Source: an uncultured Flavobacteriaceae bacterium (GTDB taxonomy: Bacteria > Bacteroidota > Bacteroidia > Flavobacteriales > Flavobacteriaceae). Taken from it: a DNA stretch of 64,000 nt. The translations under genes were made by a program, and so were the position numbers. How positions within the stretch are numbered: position 1 is the stretch's first letter; each line of letters starts with the position of its first letter. The DNA is taken from contig CANMRV010000002.1 of the NCBI GenBank assembly GCA_947500435.1, positions 434,001 to 498,000 of the forward strand. The letters run 5' to 3'. Shown piece by piece: positions 18,386-27,551 of this stretch. The notes beneath the pieces were generated by a model, which saw only the letters and a list, made by a program, of their open reading frames with translations, was not told the DNA's origin and did not search any database.

Positions 18386-19487
18386 ATGAAAAAAGTTTTA
18401 TTCTTATTTGCAGTAATGACTGCATCGATTACAATGGCACAGGATTTACCAAACGAACCCTGAGCCCGGTAAGTGCTATGTGCGCTGTACCACTCCTGAC
18501 GTTTATGTCAATGAAACTATGACATTGACCGTTAAACCAGCATACAAGGTGTTGAAAACAGTGCCTGCAACTTTCAAAACTGTTACAGAACAGGTTGAGG
18601 TGAAGGCTGCTGGTAAAAAATTAACTGTAATTCCCGAAAAGTGGGGAGCTGAAACTATTTCTTATGTTTCCAAGGAAGGTGGGAATACGCTTCGTATTAC
18701 TCCGGCAAGCTTTGGAACAGGTTCTGAAACTATTGAAGTTAGACCTGCCTACACACAGTGGGAACTAGGTGCTGCAGCACCTGACTGTGCCTCTGGCAAT
18801 CCAGATGATTGTAGATACTGGTGTTACAAAGGATATCCAGCTGAATTCACTACTATAGAAACAACTACGCTTGCTAGCGATGCTTCTGTTAGTAAGTCGC
18901 CGATAGCTTCGAAAAATGCTTCTTACACCAAAACGGTTCTTTTAGAGCCGGCTCGTGTAGTTGAAGAAGTTATTCCTGCTCAATACAAGACAATTACTAA
19001 AACCGTTTTGGACAAAGACGCTTATACAACGGAAGAAACAGTTCCTGCTGTGACAAAAACGGTAACGAAAGAAACTTTGAAAGAAAAAGGTGGTTTGACT
19101 ACTTGGAAAGAAGTTGAATGTGCTCTTGTGGAGTACCAAGCATTACCTATAAACTGGAACTCTGGTAGCGCTACTTTAACGGACGCAGCCAAGGCTATTA
19201 TTGATACTAAATTGATGCCTGTTTTAAATCAAAATCCAGGAGTAAAAGTTGAATTAGCTTCGCATACTGACTCACAAGGTGGAGCATCTTCGAACCAAGA
19301 TCTTTCTGAGAGAAGAGCAAAAGCAGTTGCCGACTATTTGATTTCTAAAGGTGTTAACTCAAGTCTTTTAGTTGCCAATGGTTATGGTGAGACAAAACTA
19401 TTGAACAGATGTAAGGACGGTGTTTCTTGCACAGCTAGAGAGCATGCAGCAAACAGAAGAACTCAGTTTAGACTCATTAATAACTAG
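18386..19487 (+). CDS. OmpA family protein, frameshift after the signal peptide
   Basis: ATG 18386 opens a signal peptide (MKKVLFLFAVMTASITMAQ) that hits TGA at 18461 after 25 codons. The mature protein continues in the next frame (PEPGKCYVRCTTPDVYVNE) to 19487. One extra base is enough to explain this, for example in AAA 18451-18453 or CCC 18458-18460. The downstream frame has only a GTG at 18480 as a possible start, which would give a 335-residue protein without export signal. The C-terminal OmpA-like peptidoglycan-binding domain is intact (INWNSGSATLTDAAKAII, VELASHTDSQG, LSERRAKAVADYL, NRRTQFRLI). The middle carries TVT/KTVT-rich repeats and several Cys. I read it as a real OmpA-family gene that is either disrupted or misassembled. 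Confidence 0.8.
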
Positions 19488-19513
19488 TTTAAACGTTTTA
19501 ATTAACCAACCAA

Positions 19514-19545
19514 AAAAGGGCTTTCCATTCGGAAAGCCCTTTTGT
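19514..19545. terminator. Bidirectional terminator after ompA-like gene
   Basis: A 13-bp stem AAAAGGGCTTTCC, loop ATTC, GGAAAGCCCTTTT has a preceding A-run and following T-rich sequence. It serves two convergent genes. Confidence 0.85.
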
Positions 19546-19558
19546 TTTCTATATTTTT

Positions 19559-20014
19559 TTACGATTGATACTTTTTGAGAAGATTCAGGTGATAGCTTGT
19601 TTCGCCATTCATACTGTATCCAGAATACATATCTAATTCTTTTCCTTTCTTATCCAATATCTTGAGAAGCGGTACTGATCCCTTCTTATTTAATTTCGCG
19701 GATAGGTCCTTGTTATGTTGTAATTGTTCAGGAGATAGAATATCCCTATTCATTGGTATGTCTATATAGAGTAGAACATAGTCATCTGCAATAGCCAAAA
19801 ATTCGGCGGACTCGAACAAATCCTTTTTGAGCATTTTACATGGTGGGCACCAATCACTTCCTGTGAAATAAACCAAAACATTTTTGTCATTTTTCTCAGC
19901 AATCTTGATAGCCTTGTCATAGTCGGTCAACCATTGGCTATCCGCTACACTTTCCATATCAGCTTGTGCGGACATAAAAATCGGTAAAATCAAAAATAAG
20001 AGTAGGTGTTTCAT
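19559..20014 (-). CDS. Exported thioredoxin-family protein
   Basis: This is a 151-residue protein with a short signal peptide (MKHLLLFLILPIFMSAQ) and a thioredoxin fold. The active site is SDWCPPCKMLKKDLF (CPPC), and the cis-Pro is in KGSVPLLKILD. It should work in the periplasm as a disulfide reductase/isomerase of the DUF255/thioredoxin_7 kind. The redox partner is not indicated by the neighbours. The gene ends next to a shared terminator. Confidence 0.88.
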   Translation of the reverse strand: MKHLLLFLILPIFMSAQADMESVADSQWLTDYDKAIKIAEKNDKNVLVYFTGSDWCPPCKMLKKDLFESAEFLAIADDYVLLYIDIPMNRDILSPEQLQHNKDLSAKLNKKGSVPLLKILDKKGKELDMYSGYSMNGETSYHLNLLKKYQS

Positions 20015-20130
20015 CTTTGGTTTTTTTTAAATATAGCAATTAGCTTGCCAAGTTCTTGTGAAAGTTATTCTTCGTATGCTATGCTAACGAAAGCTTTTTA
20101 CTCTTTAGTATAACATTTAACACTATCAAT

Positions 20131-20457
20131 CTATTTGAATAGATTATCCATACCCGGTATATTCGGCATTCCTTCTTTAGCAACAGCTGCGAGTTCAGTT
20201 TCGTTGACTTGAGTTGCTTTCTCAATTGCCTTATTGATAGTAAGTATCAAATAGTCTTCTAGTTGCTCTTTATCATTCAACAGACTTTCATCAATCTGAA
20301 TTTCTTTAACGGCACGGTTGGCCGTTATAACTACCTTGACAAGTCCCTCGGGTGAAGTTTCTTCCAAGCTCACAGTGTCAAGGCGTTTCTTGGTTGCCTC
20401 TACTTTCTGTTGGGTTTCCTTCAATTTCCCCATCATACCCATCATATCTCCGAACAT
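20131..20457 (-). CDS. YbaB/EbfC family nucleoid-associated protein
   Basis: This is a 108-residue YbaB-family DNA-binding protein. The N-terminal helix [26 protein letters not shown] is followed by the family's beta-sheet core ([23 protein letters not shown]) and a C-terminal helix ([20 protein letters not shown]). The family forms dimers that bind DNA with tweezer-like helices. In many bacteria it sits beside recR/dnaX, which are absent here. Confidence 0.92.
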   Translation of the reverse strand: MFGDMMGMMGKLKETQQKVEATKKRLDTVSLEETSPEGLVKVVITANRAVKEIQIDESLLNDKEQLEDYLILTINKAIEKATQVNETELAAVAKEGMPNIPGMDNLFK

Positions 20458-20519
20458 AATATTCTTTTAACTGTTAGTACTTGGTAAAATTAACAAATTG
20501 TACGAATAAACGCATATTA

Positions 20520-22655
20520 ATGTTACAGGCAGATAAATTCAATAGTGTTCTTTTCGGATGTCTTACTTTTGCGGTTTCTTGCCAAAACCAGAATAAAGAT
20601 ATGAGTAAAGCGGAAGCTCCAGTTGCAAAGAAAATACCTAAAGAGTTGGTCAAACATGGTGATTTAAGGGTTGACGACTATTACTGGATGAATGATAGGG
20701 AAGACCAGGCGGTTATCTCACACCTTGAAAAAGAGAATACGTATTGCGCTGAAATGACAGGGCATACAAAGAAGTTTCAAACTTCTTTGTTTGAAGAAAT
20801 GAAGTCTCGGATTAAAGAAGACGATTCATCAGTGCCTTATAAACAAAATGGATATTGGTATATCACACGTTATGAATTAGGAAAAGAATATCCCATATAT
20901 TCCAGAAAAAGGGAAAGTCTTGAAGCTGAGGAAGAGATTCTTTTCGATTGCAACTTATTAGCTGAGGGACATGATTACTTCAACTTGTCTAGTTTTTCTA
21001 TAAGTCCCGATAATTCATTGGCCGCTTTTTCCGTGGATACGGTCTCTAGAAGGAAATACACGCTGCAAATCAAAAATTTAGAGACCGGTGAAATTTTAGC
21101 TGATAAAGTTGAGAATACTGCTGGAAACTCCGTTTGGGCAGATGATAACAAAACCATCTTTTACAGCAAGCAGGATGATGTAACGCTTCGTTCAGATAAA
21201 ATATTCAAACATAAGCTTGGAACTTTTGAGGACATATTGGTTTATAATGAAGAGGATGAAACTTTTGGTGCTTATGTTTATAAGTCGAAATCTAAGAAAT
21301 ACATCATTATTGCTTCCTATAGTACTTTGACAACTGAATTCAGAACCTTAAAAGCAAGTGACCCTGATGGGGAATTCAAAGTTTTTTCAGCAAGAACGCG
21401 TGGACTTGAATATGGAATTTCGCACTACGATAATGATTTTTATGTATTGACGAATAAAGATGGGGCGACCAATTTCAAATTGATGAAAGTTGCCGAGGAA
21501 GGTGATACATCTGCTGAAAACTGGCAAGAGTTTATTCCCCATAGAGCTGATGTTTTACTGGAAGGTATGGATATTTTTAAATCGTTTTATGTGCTCTCGG
21601 AACGGAAAAATGGACTCAACGAGATTAAAATTGTTCGGTGGGACGGTTCAGATAGTTATTACCTACCCTTTGAAAATGAGACATATACGGCAAATGTCAG
21701 CACCAATCCTGATTTTGATACGGAAATACTTCGCTATCGCTATAATTCGATGGGAACGCCAAGTTCGATTATTGATTTCAATATGTTAACCAAAGAAAAG
21801 GAGATAAAAAAAGAACAGGAAGTCTTAGGAGGGAAGTTCAACAAGCAAAATTATTTAGAGAAGCGGATTTGGGCTACGGCCAGAGACGGTGTGAAAGTGC
21901 CTATGTCAATGGTTTATCATAAAGATACGTTGTTGGACGGGAATACTCCAATTTTACAATATGCTTATGGTTCGTATGGGGCGACCATAGACCCTTACTT
22001 TTCTACAGTTCGTTTGAGTTTACTGGATCGAGGATTTGTATTTGTCCTGGCTCATATTCGAGGGGGACAGTATCTGGGGAGACCCTGGTATGAAGATGGT
22101 AAACTCCTGAAAAAGAAAAATACCTTCACTGATTTCGTGGATTGCTCTAAATTCTTGATTTCTGAGGGATATACAAGTCCTGACCATTTATACGCTATGG
22201 GAGGCTCAGCTGGAGGGCTTTTAATGGGTGCCGTCATAAATATGTCCCCCGAGCTGTATAATGGAATAGTCGCCTCCGTGCCCTTTGTGGATGTCGTTAC
22301 TACAATGTTAGATGACTCCATTCCACTTACTACAGGGGAGTATGACGAATGGGGGAACCCTAACGAAAAGGAATATTATGATTATATGAAATCGTATTCA
22401 CCCTATGACCAAGTTGAAGCTAAAGCATATCCTAATATATTAGTTACTACGGGATTACATGATTCTCAGGTTCAGTATTTTGAGCCTGCAAAATGGGTAG
22501 CAAAGCTTCGAGAGTTAAAAACAGACGATAATATACTATTGTTCGATATTAATATGGATGCTGGTCACGGAGGAGCTTCCGGTCGTTTCGAATCGCTCAA
22601 AGAGGTAGCAAAGGAATATGCATTTATCCTTGATTTAGAAGGTAAAGTGGAGTGA
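20520..22655 (+). CDS. ptrB: Oligopeptidase B (S9A peptidase), probable lipoprotein
   Basis: This is a 711-residue prolyl-oligopeptidase-family serine peptidase. An N-terminal seven-bladed propeller (about 60-430) precedes an alpha/beta-hydrolase domain. The triad is Ser in YAMGGSAGGLLMG, Asp in TTGLHDSQVQYFEP and His in MDAGHGGASGR. The YWMNDREDQ and VPMSMVYHKD segments are typical of oligopeptidase B, which cuts after Arg/Lys in short peptides. I start at ATG 20520 rather than the upstream TTG at 20481. This yields a leader ending FAVSC, a reasonable lipobox, so the enzyme is likely anchored outside the cytoplasm. Confidence 0.93.
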   Translation: MLQADKFNSVLFGCLTFAVSCQNQNKDMSKAEAPVAKKIPKELVKHGDLRVDDYYWMNDREDQAVISHLEKENTYCAEMTGHTKKFQTSLFEEMKSRIKEDDSSVPYKQNGYWYITRYELGKEYPIYSRKRESLEAEEEILFDCNLLAEGHDYFNLSSFSISPDNSLAAFSVDTVSRRKYTLQIKNLETGEILADKVENTAGNSVWADDNKTIFYSKQDDVTLRSDKIFKHKLGTFEDILVYNEEDETFGAYVYKSKSKKYIIIASYSTLTTEFRTLKASDPDGEFKVFSARTRGLEYGISHYDNDFYVLTNKDGATNFKLMKVAEEGDTSAENWQEFIPHRADVLLEGMDIFKSFYVLSERKNGLNEIKIVRWDGSDSYYLPFENETYTANVSTNPDFDTEILRYRYNSMGTPSSIIDFNMLTKEKEIKKEQEVLGGKFNKQNYLEKRIWATARDGVKVPMSMVYHKDTLLDGNTPILQYAYGSYGATIDPYFSTVRLSLLDRGFVFVLAHIRGGQYLGRPWYEDGKLLKKKNTFTDFVDCSKFLISEGYTSPDHLYAMGGSAGGLLMGAVINMSPELYNGIVASVPFVDVVTTMLDDSIPLTTGEYDEWGNPNEKEYYDYMKSYSPYDQVEAKAYPNILVTTGLHDSQVQYFEPAKWVAKLRELKTDDNILLFDINMDAGHGGASGRFESLKEVAKEYAFILDLEGKVE

Positions 22656-22680
22656 AAAGGTAGCATTTGAAAAAAAATGC

Positions 22681-22688
22681 TAATTTTG
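22681..22688 (+). promoter_or_regulatory. -7 box TAATTTTG
   Basis: This is an exact TAnnTTTG match 55 bp upstream of the cysteine-synthase-like gene, after the stop of ptrB. It suggests an independent promoter for that gene. Confidence 0.4.
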
Positions 22689-22743
22689 TACCCGAATTTC
22701 ATACAGCCAAATCATTATGAGGTTCTAACCTAGACACCATTAT

Positions 22744-23784
22744 ATGGGAGATAAAATTAATGCTTGCAATAATATCCTAGAACTCATAGGAAATACCCCT
22801 CTTGTCAAGCTAAATAAGATTTCACAAAATTTAACCGGTAATTTTTACGCCAAGGTGGAAGCCTTTAATCCGGGTCATTCCTCTAAAGACCGTATTGCGG
22901 CCTATATTATAGAAGAAGCTGAACACAAAGGAATCCTAACTGAAGGCAGCACGATTATAGAGACTACTTCAGGAAATACCGGCTTTAGTATCGCCATGGT
23001 GAGTATTATCAAAGGATACAATTGTATTCTTGCCGTAAGCTCAAAATCTTCCCCTGACAAGATTGATATGTTACGATCTATGGGAGCAAAGGTTTATGTA
23101 TGTCCAGCTCACGTTAGCGCTGACGATCCTCGTTCATATTATCAAGTAGCAAAACGTTTGCACGAAGAAACAAAAGGTTCTATCTATATCAACCAATATT
23201 TCAATGAGTTGAATATGGAAGCACATTATAAAACAACAGGGCCTGAAATTTGGAAACAAACGAACGGTAACATAACGCATTTAGTAGCATGCAGCGGTAC
23301 TGGGGGAACTATTTCGGGAACGGCGCGCTTCTTGAAAGAACAAAATCCAGATATAGCGATAATAGGTGTTGATGCTTTTGGTTCTGTCTTAAAGAAATAT
23401 CACGAAACAGGAGAATTGGATACCGATGAGATTTATCCATACCGTATTGAAGGATTGGGTAAAAACCTGATTCCAGGAGCTACTGATTTTGGAGCTATCG
23501 ATGAGTTTATCAAAGTAACCGATGAGGAAAGCGCCCATACGGCCCGGGAAATATCAAAAACTGAAGGAATTTTTGCAGGGTATACTTGTGGAGCAGTAAT
23601 GCAGGCGGTAAAACAGCTTGATGCCGAAGGCAAATTCGGAAAAGATAGCAACGTAGTGTTAATCTTTCCAGATCATGGATCGCGCTATATGAGCAAAATC
23701 TATAGTGATCAATGGATGGAAGATCAAGGATTTTTGAACAATAATAATGTTGAGGAAACCCAACAAATACAGGTGATTCGATAA
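22744..23784 (+). CDS. Cysteine-synthase-like PLP enzyme; candidate cysteate synthase (CapA-like)
   Basis: This is a 346-residue fold-type II PLP enzyme. The PLP Lys is in [12 protein letters not shown] (Lys48), [12 protein letters not shown] contacts the cofactor, and [15 protein letters not shown] binds the phosphate. It resembles O-acetylserine sulfhydrylase / cystathionine beta-synthase catalytic domains, but the usual NP..S.KDR reads NPGHSSKDR and there is no CBS regulatory domain. It lies directly before a serine-palmitoyltransferase-like gene in the same direction. That pairing is known from capnine (sulfonolipid) producers, where a PLP enzyme of this kind makes cysteate from a serine derivative and sulfite. 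Plain cysteine synthase remains possible. Confidence 0.82.
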   Translation: MGDKINACNNILELIGNTPLVKLNKISQNLTGNFYAKVEAFNPGHSSKDRIAAYIIEEAEHKGILTEGSTIIETTSGNTGFSIAMVSIIKGYNCILAVSSKSSPDKIDMLRSMGAKVYVCPAHVSADDPRSYYQVAKRLHEETKGSIYINQYFNELNMEAHYKTTGPEIWKQTNGNITHLVACSGTGGTISGTARFLKEQNPDIAIIGVDAFGSVLKKYHETGELDTDEIYPYRIEGLGKNLIPGATDFGAIDEFIKVTDEESAHTAREISKTEGIFAGYTCGAVMQAVKQLDAEGKFGKDSNVVLIFPDHGSRYMSKIYSDQWMEDQGFLNNNNVEETQQIQVIR

Positions 23785-23805
23785 GAATAGTTAATAATAG
23801 TATTG

Positions 23806-23842
23806 AAAAAGGCGATGACTAACAAGTTCATTGCCTTTTTTT
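23806..23842 (+). terminator. Hairpin with T-tract between the two PLP-enzyme genes
   Basis: AAAAAGGCGATGAC and GTTCATTGCCTTTTTTT form an imperfect stem with a T-run. It is a likely, possibly partial, terminator between the cysteine-synthase-like and SPT-like genes. Confidence 0.6.
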
Positions 23843-23857
23843 CTGCTGTAAAATCTA

Positions 23858-23865
23858 TATTTTTG
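23858..23865 (+). promoter_or_regulatory. -7 box TATTTTTG before the SPT-like gene
   Basis: This is an exact TAnnTTTG match 37 bp before ATG 23903, downstream of the hairpin. The SPT-like gene probably has its own promoter. Confidence 0.4.
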
Positions 23866-23902
23866 CAGTGCCGTAAGGTTTTCAAAAACTTAACCAGACT
23901 CC

Positions 23903-25162
23903 ATGAGAGACATATTTGATAGAATTATAGAGAATAAGGGGCCACTAGGTAAGTGGGCTTCACAAGCAGAAGGATATTTTGTTTTTCCAAAATTAGAAGG
24001 TCCGATTTCGAACCGAATGAAATTCCAAGGTAAAGAAGTTATTACCTGGAGCATTAACGACTACCTGGGATTGGCAAATTTGCCCGAGATAAAAAAGATT
24101 GACGGTGATACAGCCGCTGAATATGGAGCAGCCTATCCAATGGGTGCTCGTATGATGAGTGGTCATACTGAATTTCATGAGCAATTAGAGCAGGAATGTG
24201 CTGCCTTTGTAGATAAAGAAGCTGCTTATTTATTGAATTTCGGTTATCAGGGTATAATGTCCGCGATTGATGCCTTGGTACACAAAGATGATATTATCGT
24301 TTACGATGTTGATTGCCATGCTTGTATTATCGATGGTGTTCGTTTACACATGGGTAAGCGTTTTACCTTTAAACACAATGACATTGAAAGTTTAGAAGTT
24401 AACCTTGAGCGTGCTACAAAAATGGCAGAGCAAACCGGAGGTGGTATTTTGGTGATTTCTGAAGGGGTTTTTGGAATGCGAGGACAACAAGGTAAACTGA
24501 AAGAAATTGTTGCCTTAAAGAAAAAATATAGTTTTAGACTACTTGTTGATGATGCTCACGGATTTGGAACCTTAGGGAAAACTGGAGCTGGAGCAGGGCA
24601 GGAGCAGGGTGTTCAAGATGACATTGATGTGTATTTTGCCACTTTCGCTAAATCAATGGCTAGCATCGGTGCTTTCTTAGCTGCTGACAAAGAAATTATA
24701 GATTACTTGAAGTACAATTTACGTTCACAAATGTTCGCAAAGTCTTTGCCTATGACTTATGTTAAGGGAGCTTTAAAACGTTTGGATATGCTTCGTACCA
24801 TGCCTGAACTAAAAGAAAAACTTTGGGAGAATGTAAATGCACTTCAAAACGGATTAAAAGAAAGAGGTTTTGATATTGGAACTACAACAAGTTGTGTTAC
24901 TCCCGTTTACTTAAACGGAAGTATTCCTGAAGCGATGGCTTTGGTAAAAGACCTGAGAGAAAATTACGGAATATTCTGTTCTATAGTAGTTTATCCGGTG
25001 ATACCTAAAGGATTGATTTTATTACGAATGATTCCTACGGCAACACATACTTTAGAGGATATTGCAATCACTTTAGATGCTTTCTCGGCTATTAGAGAGC
25101 GTCTTGAAAATGGAACTTATAAGAGATTATCCGCTGCAGTAGCTGCTGCCATGGGAGAATAA
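23903..25162 (+). CDS. Alpha-oxoamine synthase (SPT-like); candidate cysteate acyltransferase (CapB-like)
   Basis: This is a 419-residue PLP enzyme of the alpha-oxoamine synthase family (serine palmitoyltransferase, KBL, AONS). Features: WSINDYLGLANL, His139 in DVDCHACIID that stacks on PLP, Asp216/His219 in VDDAHGFG, and the Schiff-base Lys250 in ATFAKSMASIGAF. Such enzymes condense an amino acid with an acyl-CoA and release CO2. In Bacteroidota they make the long-chain base of sphingolipids from serine, or of sulfonolipids from cysteate. The preceding cysteine-synthase-like gene favours the sulfonolipid reading, which is an inference. Confidence 0.88.
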   Translation: MRDIFDRIIENKGPLGKWASQAEGYFVFPKLEGPISNRMKFQGKEVITWSINDYLGLANLPEIKKIDGDTAAEYGAAYPMGARMMSGHTEFHEQLEQECAAFVDKEAAYLLNFGYQGIMSAIDALVHKDDIIVYDVDCHACIIDGVRLHMGKRFTFKHNDIESLEVNLERATKMAEQTGGGILVISEGVFGMRGQQGKLKEIVALKKKYSFRLLVDDAHGFGTLGKTGAGAGQEQGVQDDIDVYFATFAKSMASIGAFLAADKEIIDYLKYNLRSQMFAKSLPMTYVKGALKRLDMLRTMPELKEKLWENVNALQNGLKERGFDIGTTTSCVTPVYLNGSIPEAMALVKDLRENYGIFCSIVVYPVIPKGLILLRMIPTATHTLEDIAITLDAFSAIRERLENGTYKRLSAAVAAAMGE

Positions 25163-25183
25163 TAGAGACTCCTAAAGAAAAAT

Positions 25184-25211
25184 AAAATCCCGATTATTCG
25201 GGATTTTTTTT
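25184..25211. terminator. Bidirectional terminator
   Basis: A 10-bp stem AAAATCCCGA, loop TTAT, TCGGGATTTT followed by T-run. It lies between the SPT-like gene and the convergent GNAT-fold gene, whose stop it touches. Confidence 0.85.
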
Positions 25212-26331
25212 ATGCCAAGTCTTTTCGATAGGTCCGCCTTCTTTTGTACACCTCCGGCTCAAAATGTTTCCACATTTGTTTGATGGCAATATTCTCTTCC
25301 AATTCAGGTGTGCGATAACACATATCTATTCCTTTCTCGGTAAAGGTTTTATAGTATTCGTTAAATACTATAGCTGTAACCCCTTTATTTTGATATTCCG
25401 GATGAATTCCTATCAAATAGAAATACACATCCTTACTCTGTTTTTTGGCTTTCAATAAATGGTAGATTCCAAAAGGGAAAAGTTTGCCTTTTGCTTTTTG
25501 CAATGCTTTGGAAAATGAGGGCATGACAATAGCAAAAGCGATAAGTTTCTCCTCCTTGTCCACAATGAACTTAATATACTCAGGATTGATAAAGCTGATG
25601 TATTTTTTCTTGAAATAGGCCTTCTGCACTTCGGTAATCGGAACAAAAGAAGAAAGTTTTGAATACGTTTCATTAAATAAATCAAACATTTTGTCTGCCA
25701 TGGGCATTACGTCCTTGGTACTTGTGAAATTTATTTCGCGTAGACCATATCGGCGTTTGATTAAATCGTTCAGTTTTGTAAAGAGTGCAGGATCGGCATT
25801 GCCGGCAGGAAACTTGTTTTCCATGTACTCCTTTTCCTTGACAAAACCCAAGCGTTCATAATGGTTTTGATAGTAGCTGTGATTATACCAGGTTACCATA
25901 CTTCCGATATGTTCAAAACCTTCAGTAAGCACTCCAACTTTATCCAGATTTGAAAACCCTACTGGGCCTTCCATATATTCAAGTCGCTGCTGATTTCCTA
26001 TTTCAGCTACCTTTTGAAGCAAAGTTTCAGAAACCTCAGGGTCATCAATGAAATCAAACCAACCAAATCGCATTTTCTTTAGTTTTTGATGGTTGATTTC
26101 CAGCGTATTGACAATTGCAGCTACTCGCCCAACTAGTTTTCCCTCTTTGTAGGCCAAAAAGAACCAAGCTTCAGCATTTTTAAATGCGGGGTTTATGGTT
26201 TTGTCAAAGGTTTCAAGTTCATCCTTAATAATTGGCGGAACCCAATAAGGTGAGTCTTTGTAAAGTGAAAATGGAAACTTTACAAACTGTTTTAACTCTG
26301 ATTTTGTAACCGCCTCTTTGAGGGTGACCAT
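25210..26331 (-). CDS. GNAT-fold protein; candidate N-acyltransferase
   Basis: This is a 373-residue protein. The N-terminal part (FVKFPFSLYKDSPYWVPPI..NPAFKNAEAWFFLAYKEGKLVGRVAAIVN) and a later GNAT motif A (IGIHPEYQNKGVTAIVFNEYY, about residue 310) mark it as a two-part GNAT-superfamily protein. Flavobacterial relatives are often mislabelled 'GTP cyclohydrolase', for which there is no motif. It faces the SPT-like gene across a shared terminator. Bacterial ceramide synthase is a GNAT-type acyl-CoA N-acyltransferase, so an N-acylation step on the sulfonolipid base is a fair guess but unproven. Confidence 0.7.
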   Translation of the reverse strand: MVTLKEAVTKSELKQFVKFPFSLYKDSPYWVPPIIKDELETFDKTINPAFKNAEAWFFLAYKEGKLVGRVAAIVNTLEINHQKLKKMRFGWFDFIDDPEVSETLLQKVAEIGNQQRLEYMEGPVGFSNLDKVGVLTEGFEHIGSMVTWYNHSYYQNHYERLGFVKEKEYMENKFPAGNADPALFTKLNDLIKRRYGLREINFTSTKDVMPMADKMFDLFNETYSKLSSFVPITEVQKAYFKKKYISFINPEYIKFIVDKEEKLIAFAIVMPSFSKALQKAKGKLFPFGIYHLLKAKKQSKDVYFYLIGIHPEYQNKGVTAIVFNEYYKTFTEKGIDMCYRTPELEENIAIKQMWKHFEPEVYKRRRTYRKDLA

Positions 26332-26407
26332 GTCTAGTTATTTCTAAGACCAATATTAGGGATATTAATCCTTAGAATAAAATTACATGAGACTTAATGA
26401 TGGGTTA

Positions 26408-26806
26408 TTAAGAGGAATATGCTAAGAAGAATACCGTGGTGAGATAAATCCAAAATAGCGAAAAAACTACATGAACGATGGTCTCAAAAATCTTTCCCTT
26501 CCAAAGTCTAGGAGAATAACCGAAAAATTGAATACACATTCGAATTCCCCAGAAAACTGATAGACCTAGAGAAATTTGTTTTCCTAAGGATGTGTGTACT
26601 AAGTCTGTATTTGAGGTAACGCAAAGCAATCCTACTAAAAAAACAACGAGGGCAATGAAAAAGGTATGTACCTGCATCATTTGTCTGTTTATAAGACTCA
26701 ATTTTTTGAGCTCACTTTTCCATGAAAAATATTTTGGAAATACAATATGGACAAGGGCTAGTGCCATTAATAAAAAACCGATTATTTTAAGATGGGTCTC
26801 AAGCAT
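26408..26806 (-). CDS. Four-helix membrane protein, last gene of a four-gene operon
   Basis: This is a 132-residue membrane protein with about four helices (residues 5-22, 42-64, 74-92 and 104-128). It is rich in aromatic and His residues near the membrane (LVHIVFPKYF, MMQVHTFF). I start it at ATG 26806 (MLETHLKII), overlapping the methyltransferase stop by 8 bp. Another ATG lies at 26818. Function is unknown. The overlap shows it belongs to the DoxX/DUF2071/methyltransferase operon. Confidence 0.7.
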   Translation of the reverse strand: MLETHLKIIGFLLMALALVHIVFPKYFSWKSELKKLSLINRQMMQVHTFFIALVVFLVGLLCVTSNTDLVHTSLGKQISLGLSVFWGIRMCIQFFGYSPRLWKGKIFETIVHVVFSLFWIYLTTVFFLAYSS

Positions 26807-27551
26807 TTTCAAGTACAAAGGTGGTTAAAAAGGGTGTGATTTTGATCTCTTTTGAAATAGTCAGGTCGGCATTTCTGAACGTCTGTAACCAAGTGCTTTT
26901 TGAATGAAAATGAAAAAAACCAATGGTATAGGCTAAAAAATTGGGCATATCTCTGAGATGCTCCGTAACAACGATTTTACCATTTGCTTTAAGAGTCCTT
27001 TTGAGCTCTTTGAAAAAGGCCATACGCTCATTATTATTGCGTATTTCGTGGGCGGACAAAATAGCGAAAACAATATCTACGGAGTTGTCTTCTAAAGGAA
27101 TCTGGTCAGTCGTGATTGACAAAGTATTTGGATATGGCGGATATGCCTTTCTAGCTCTTTTAATGGAGATTTCAGTATGTTTTTTGGAGTTATAAAAATC
27201 TAAAACAGAAAGCTTAACACCCTGATATCTCCTAGCTAACAACTCGCTGGTCTCATCAAAACCTGCATTAACATTCACCATTGAATTCATCTTTCCGAGG
27301 GCTAGTCTATCCATCCATTTTAAAGAATATAATCCAGATAAATCATAAACATAGAGCGATGCTAAGAGTGAAATCAAGGTTATGGATACAATTACAAAAG
27401 CCGCGAACACCATATATTCTTGGGGAATTACGGTTTGAATGCTACGTAGATATAACAGTGCCATTGCCAGGCCTGTCGACAATACATAGAAATGCCAATT
27501 GAATCGAATGATGTTCCAAACACCTTGAAATGGTTTTCTTAGGGTGTCCAT
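26799..27551 (-). CDS. Membrane-anchored class I SAM methyltransferase
   Basis: This is a 250-residue protein. Two N-terminal membrane helices (about 20-36 and 46-70) precede a Methyltransf_11-like domain. KLSVLDFYNS occupies the motif I position, without the usual GxGxG. DQIPLEDNSVDIVFAILSAHEIR is the classic post-motif II/III region, and LKRTLKANGKIVVTEHLRD matches motif IV/V. The missing glycine-rich motif I is noteworthy but occurs in this group. It overlaps the DUF2071-like gene upstream by 13 bp and the next gene downstream. A membrane-embedded or lipid-like substrate is plausible. Confidence 0.75.
   Translation of the reverse strand: MDTLRKPFQGVWNIIRFNWHFYVLSTGLAMALLYLRSIQTVIPQEYMVFAAFVIVSITLISLLASLYVYDLSGLYSLKWMDRLALGKMNSMVNVNAGFDETSELLARRYQGVKLSVLDFYNSKKHTEISIKRARKAYPPYPNTLSITTDQIPLEDNSVDIVFAILSAHEIRNNNERMAFFKELKRTLKANGKIVVTEHLRDMPNFLAYTIGFFHFHSKSTWLQTFRNADLTISKEIKITPFLTTFVLENA

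Noticed and set aside
25210..26331. GTP cyclohydrolase label used for relatives
   Set aside because: No cyclohydrolase zinc or GTP motif; GNAT motif A is clear.
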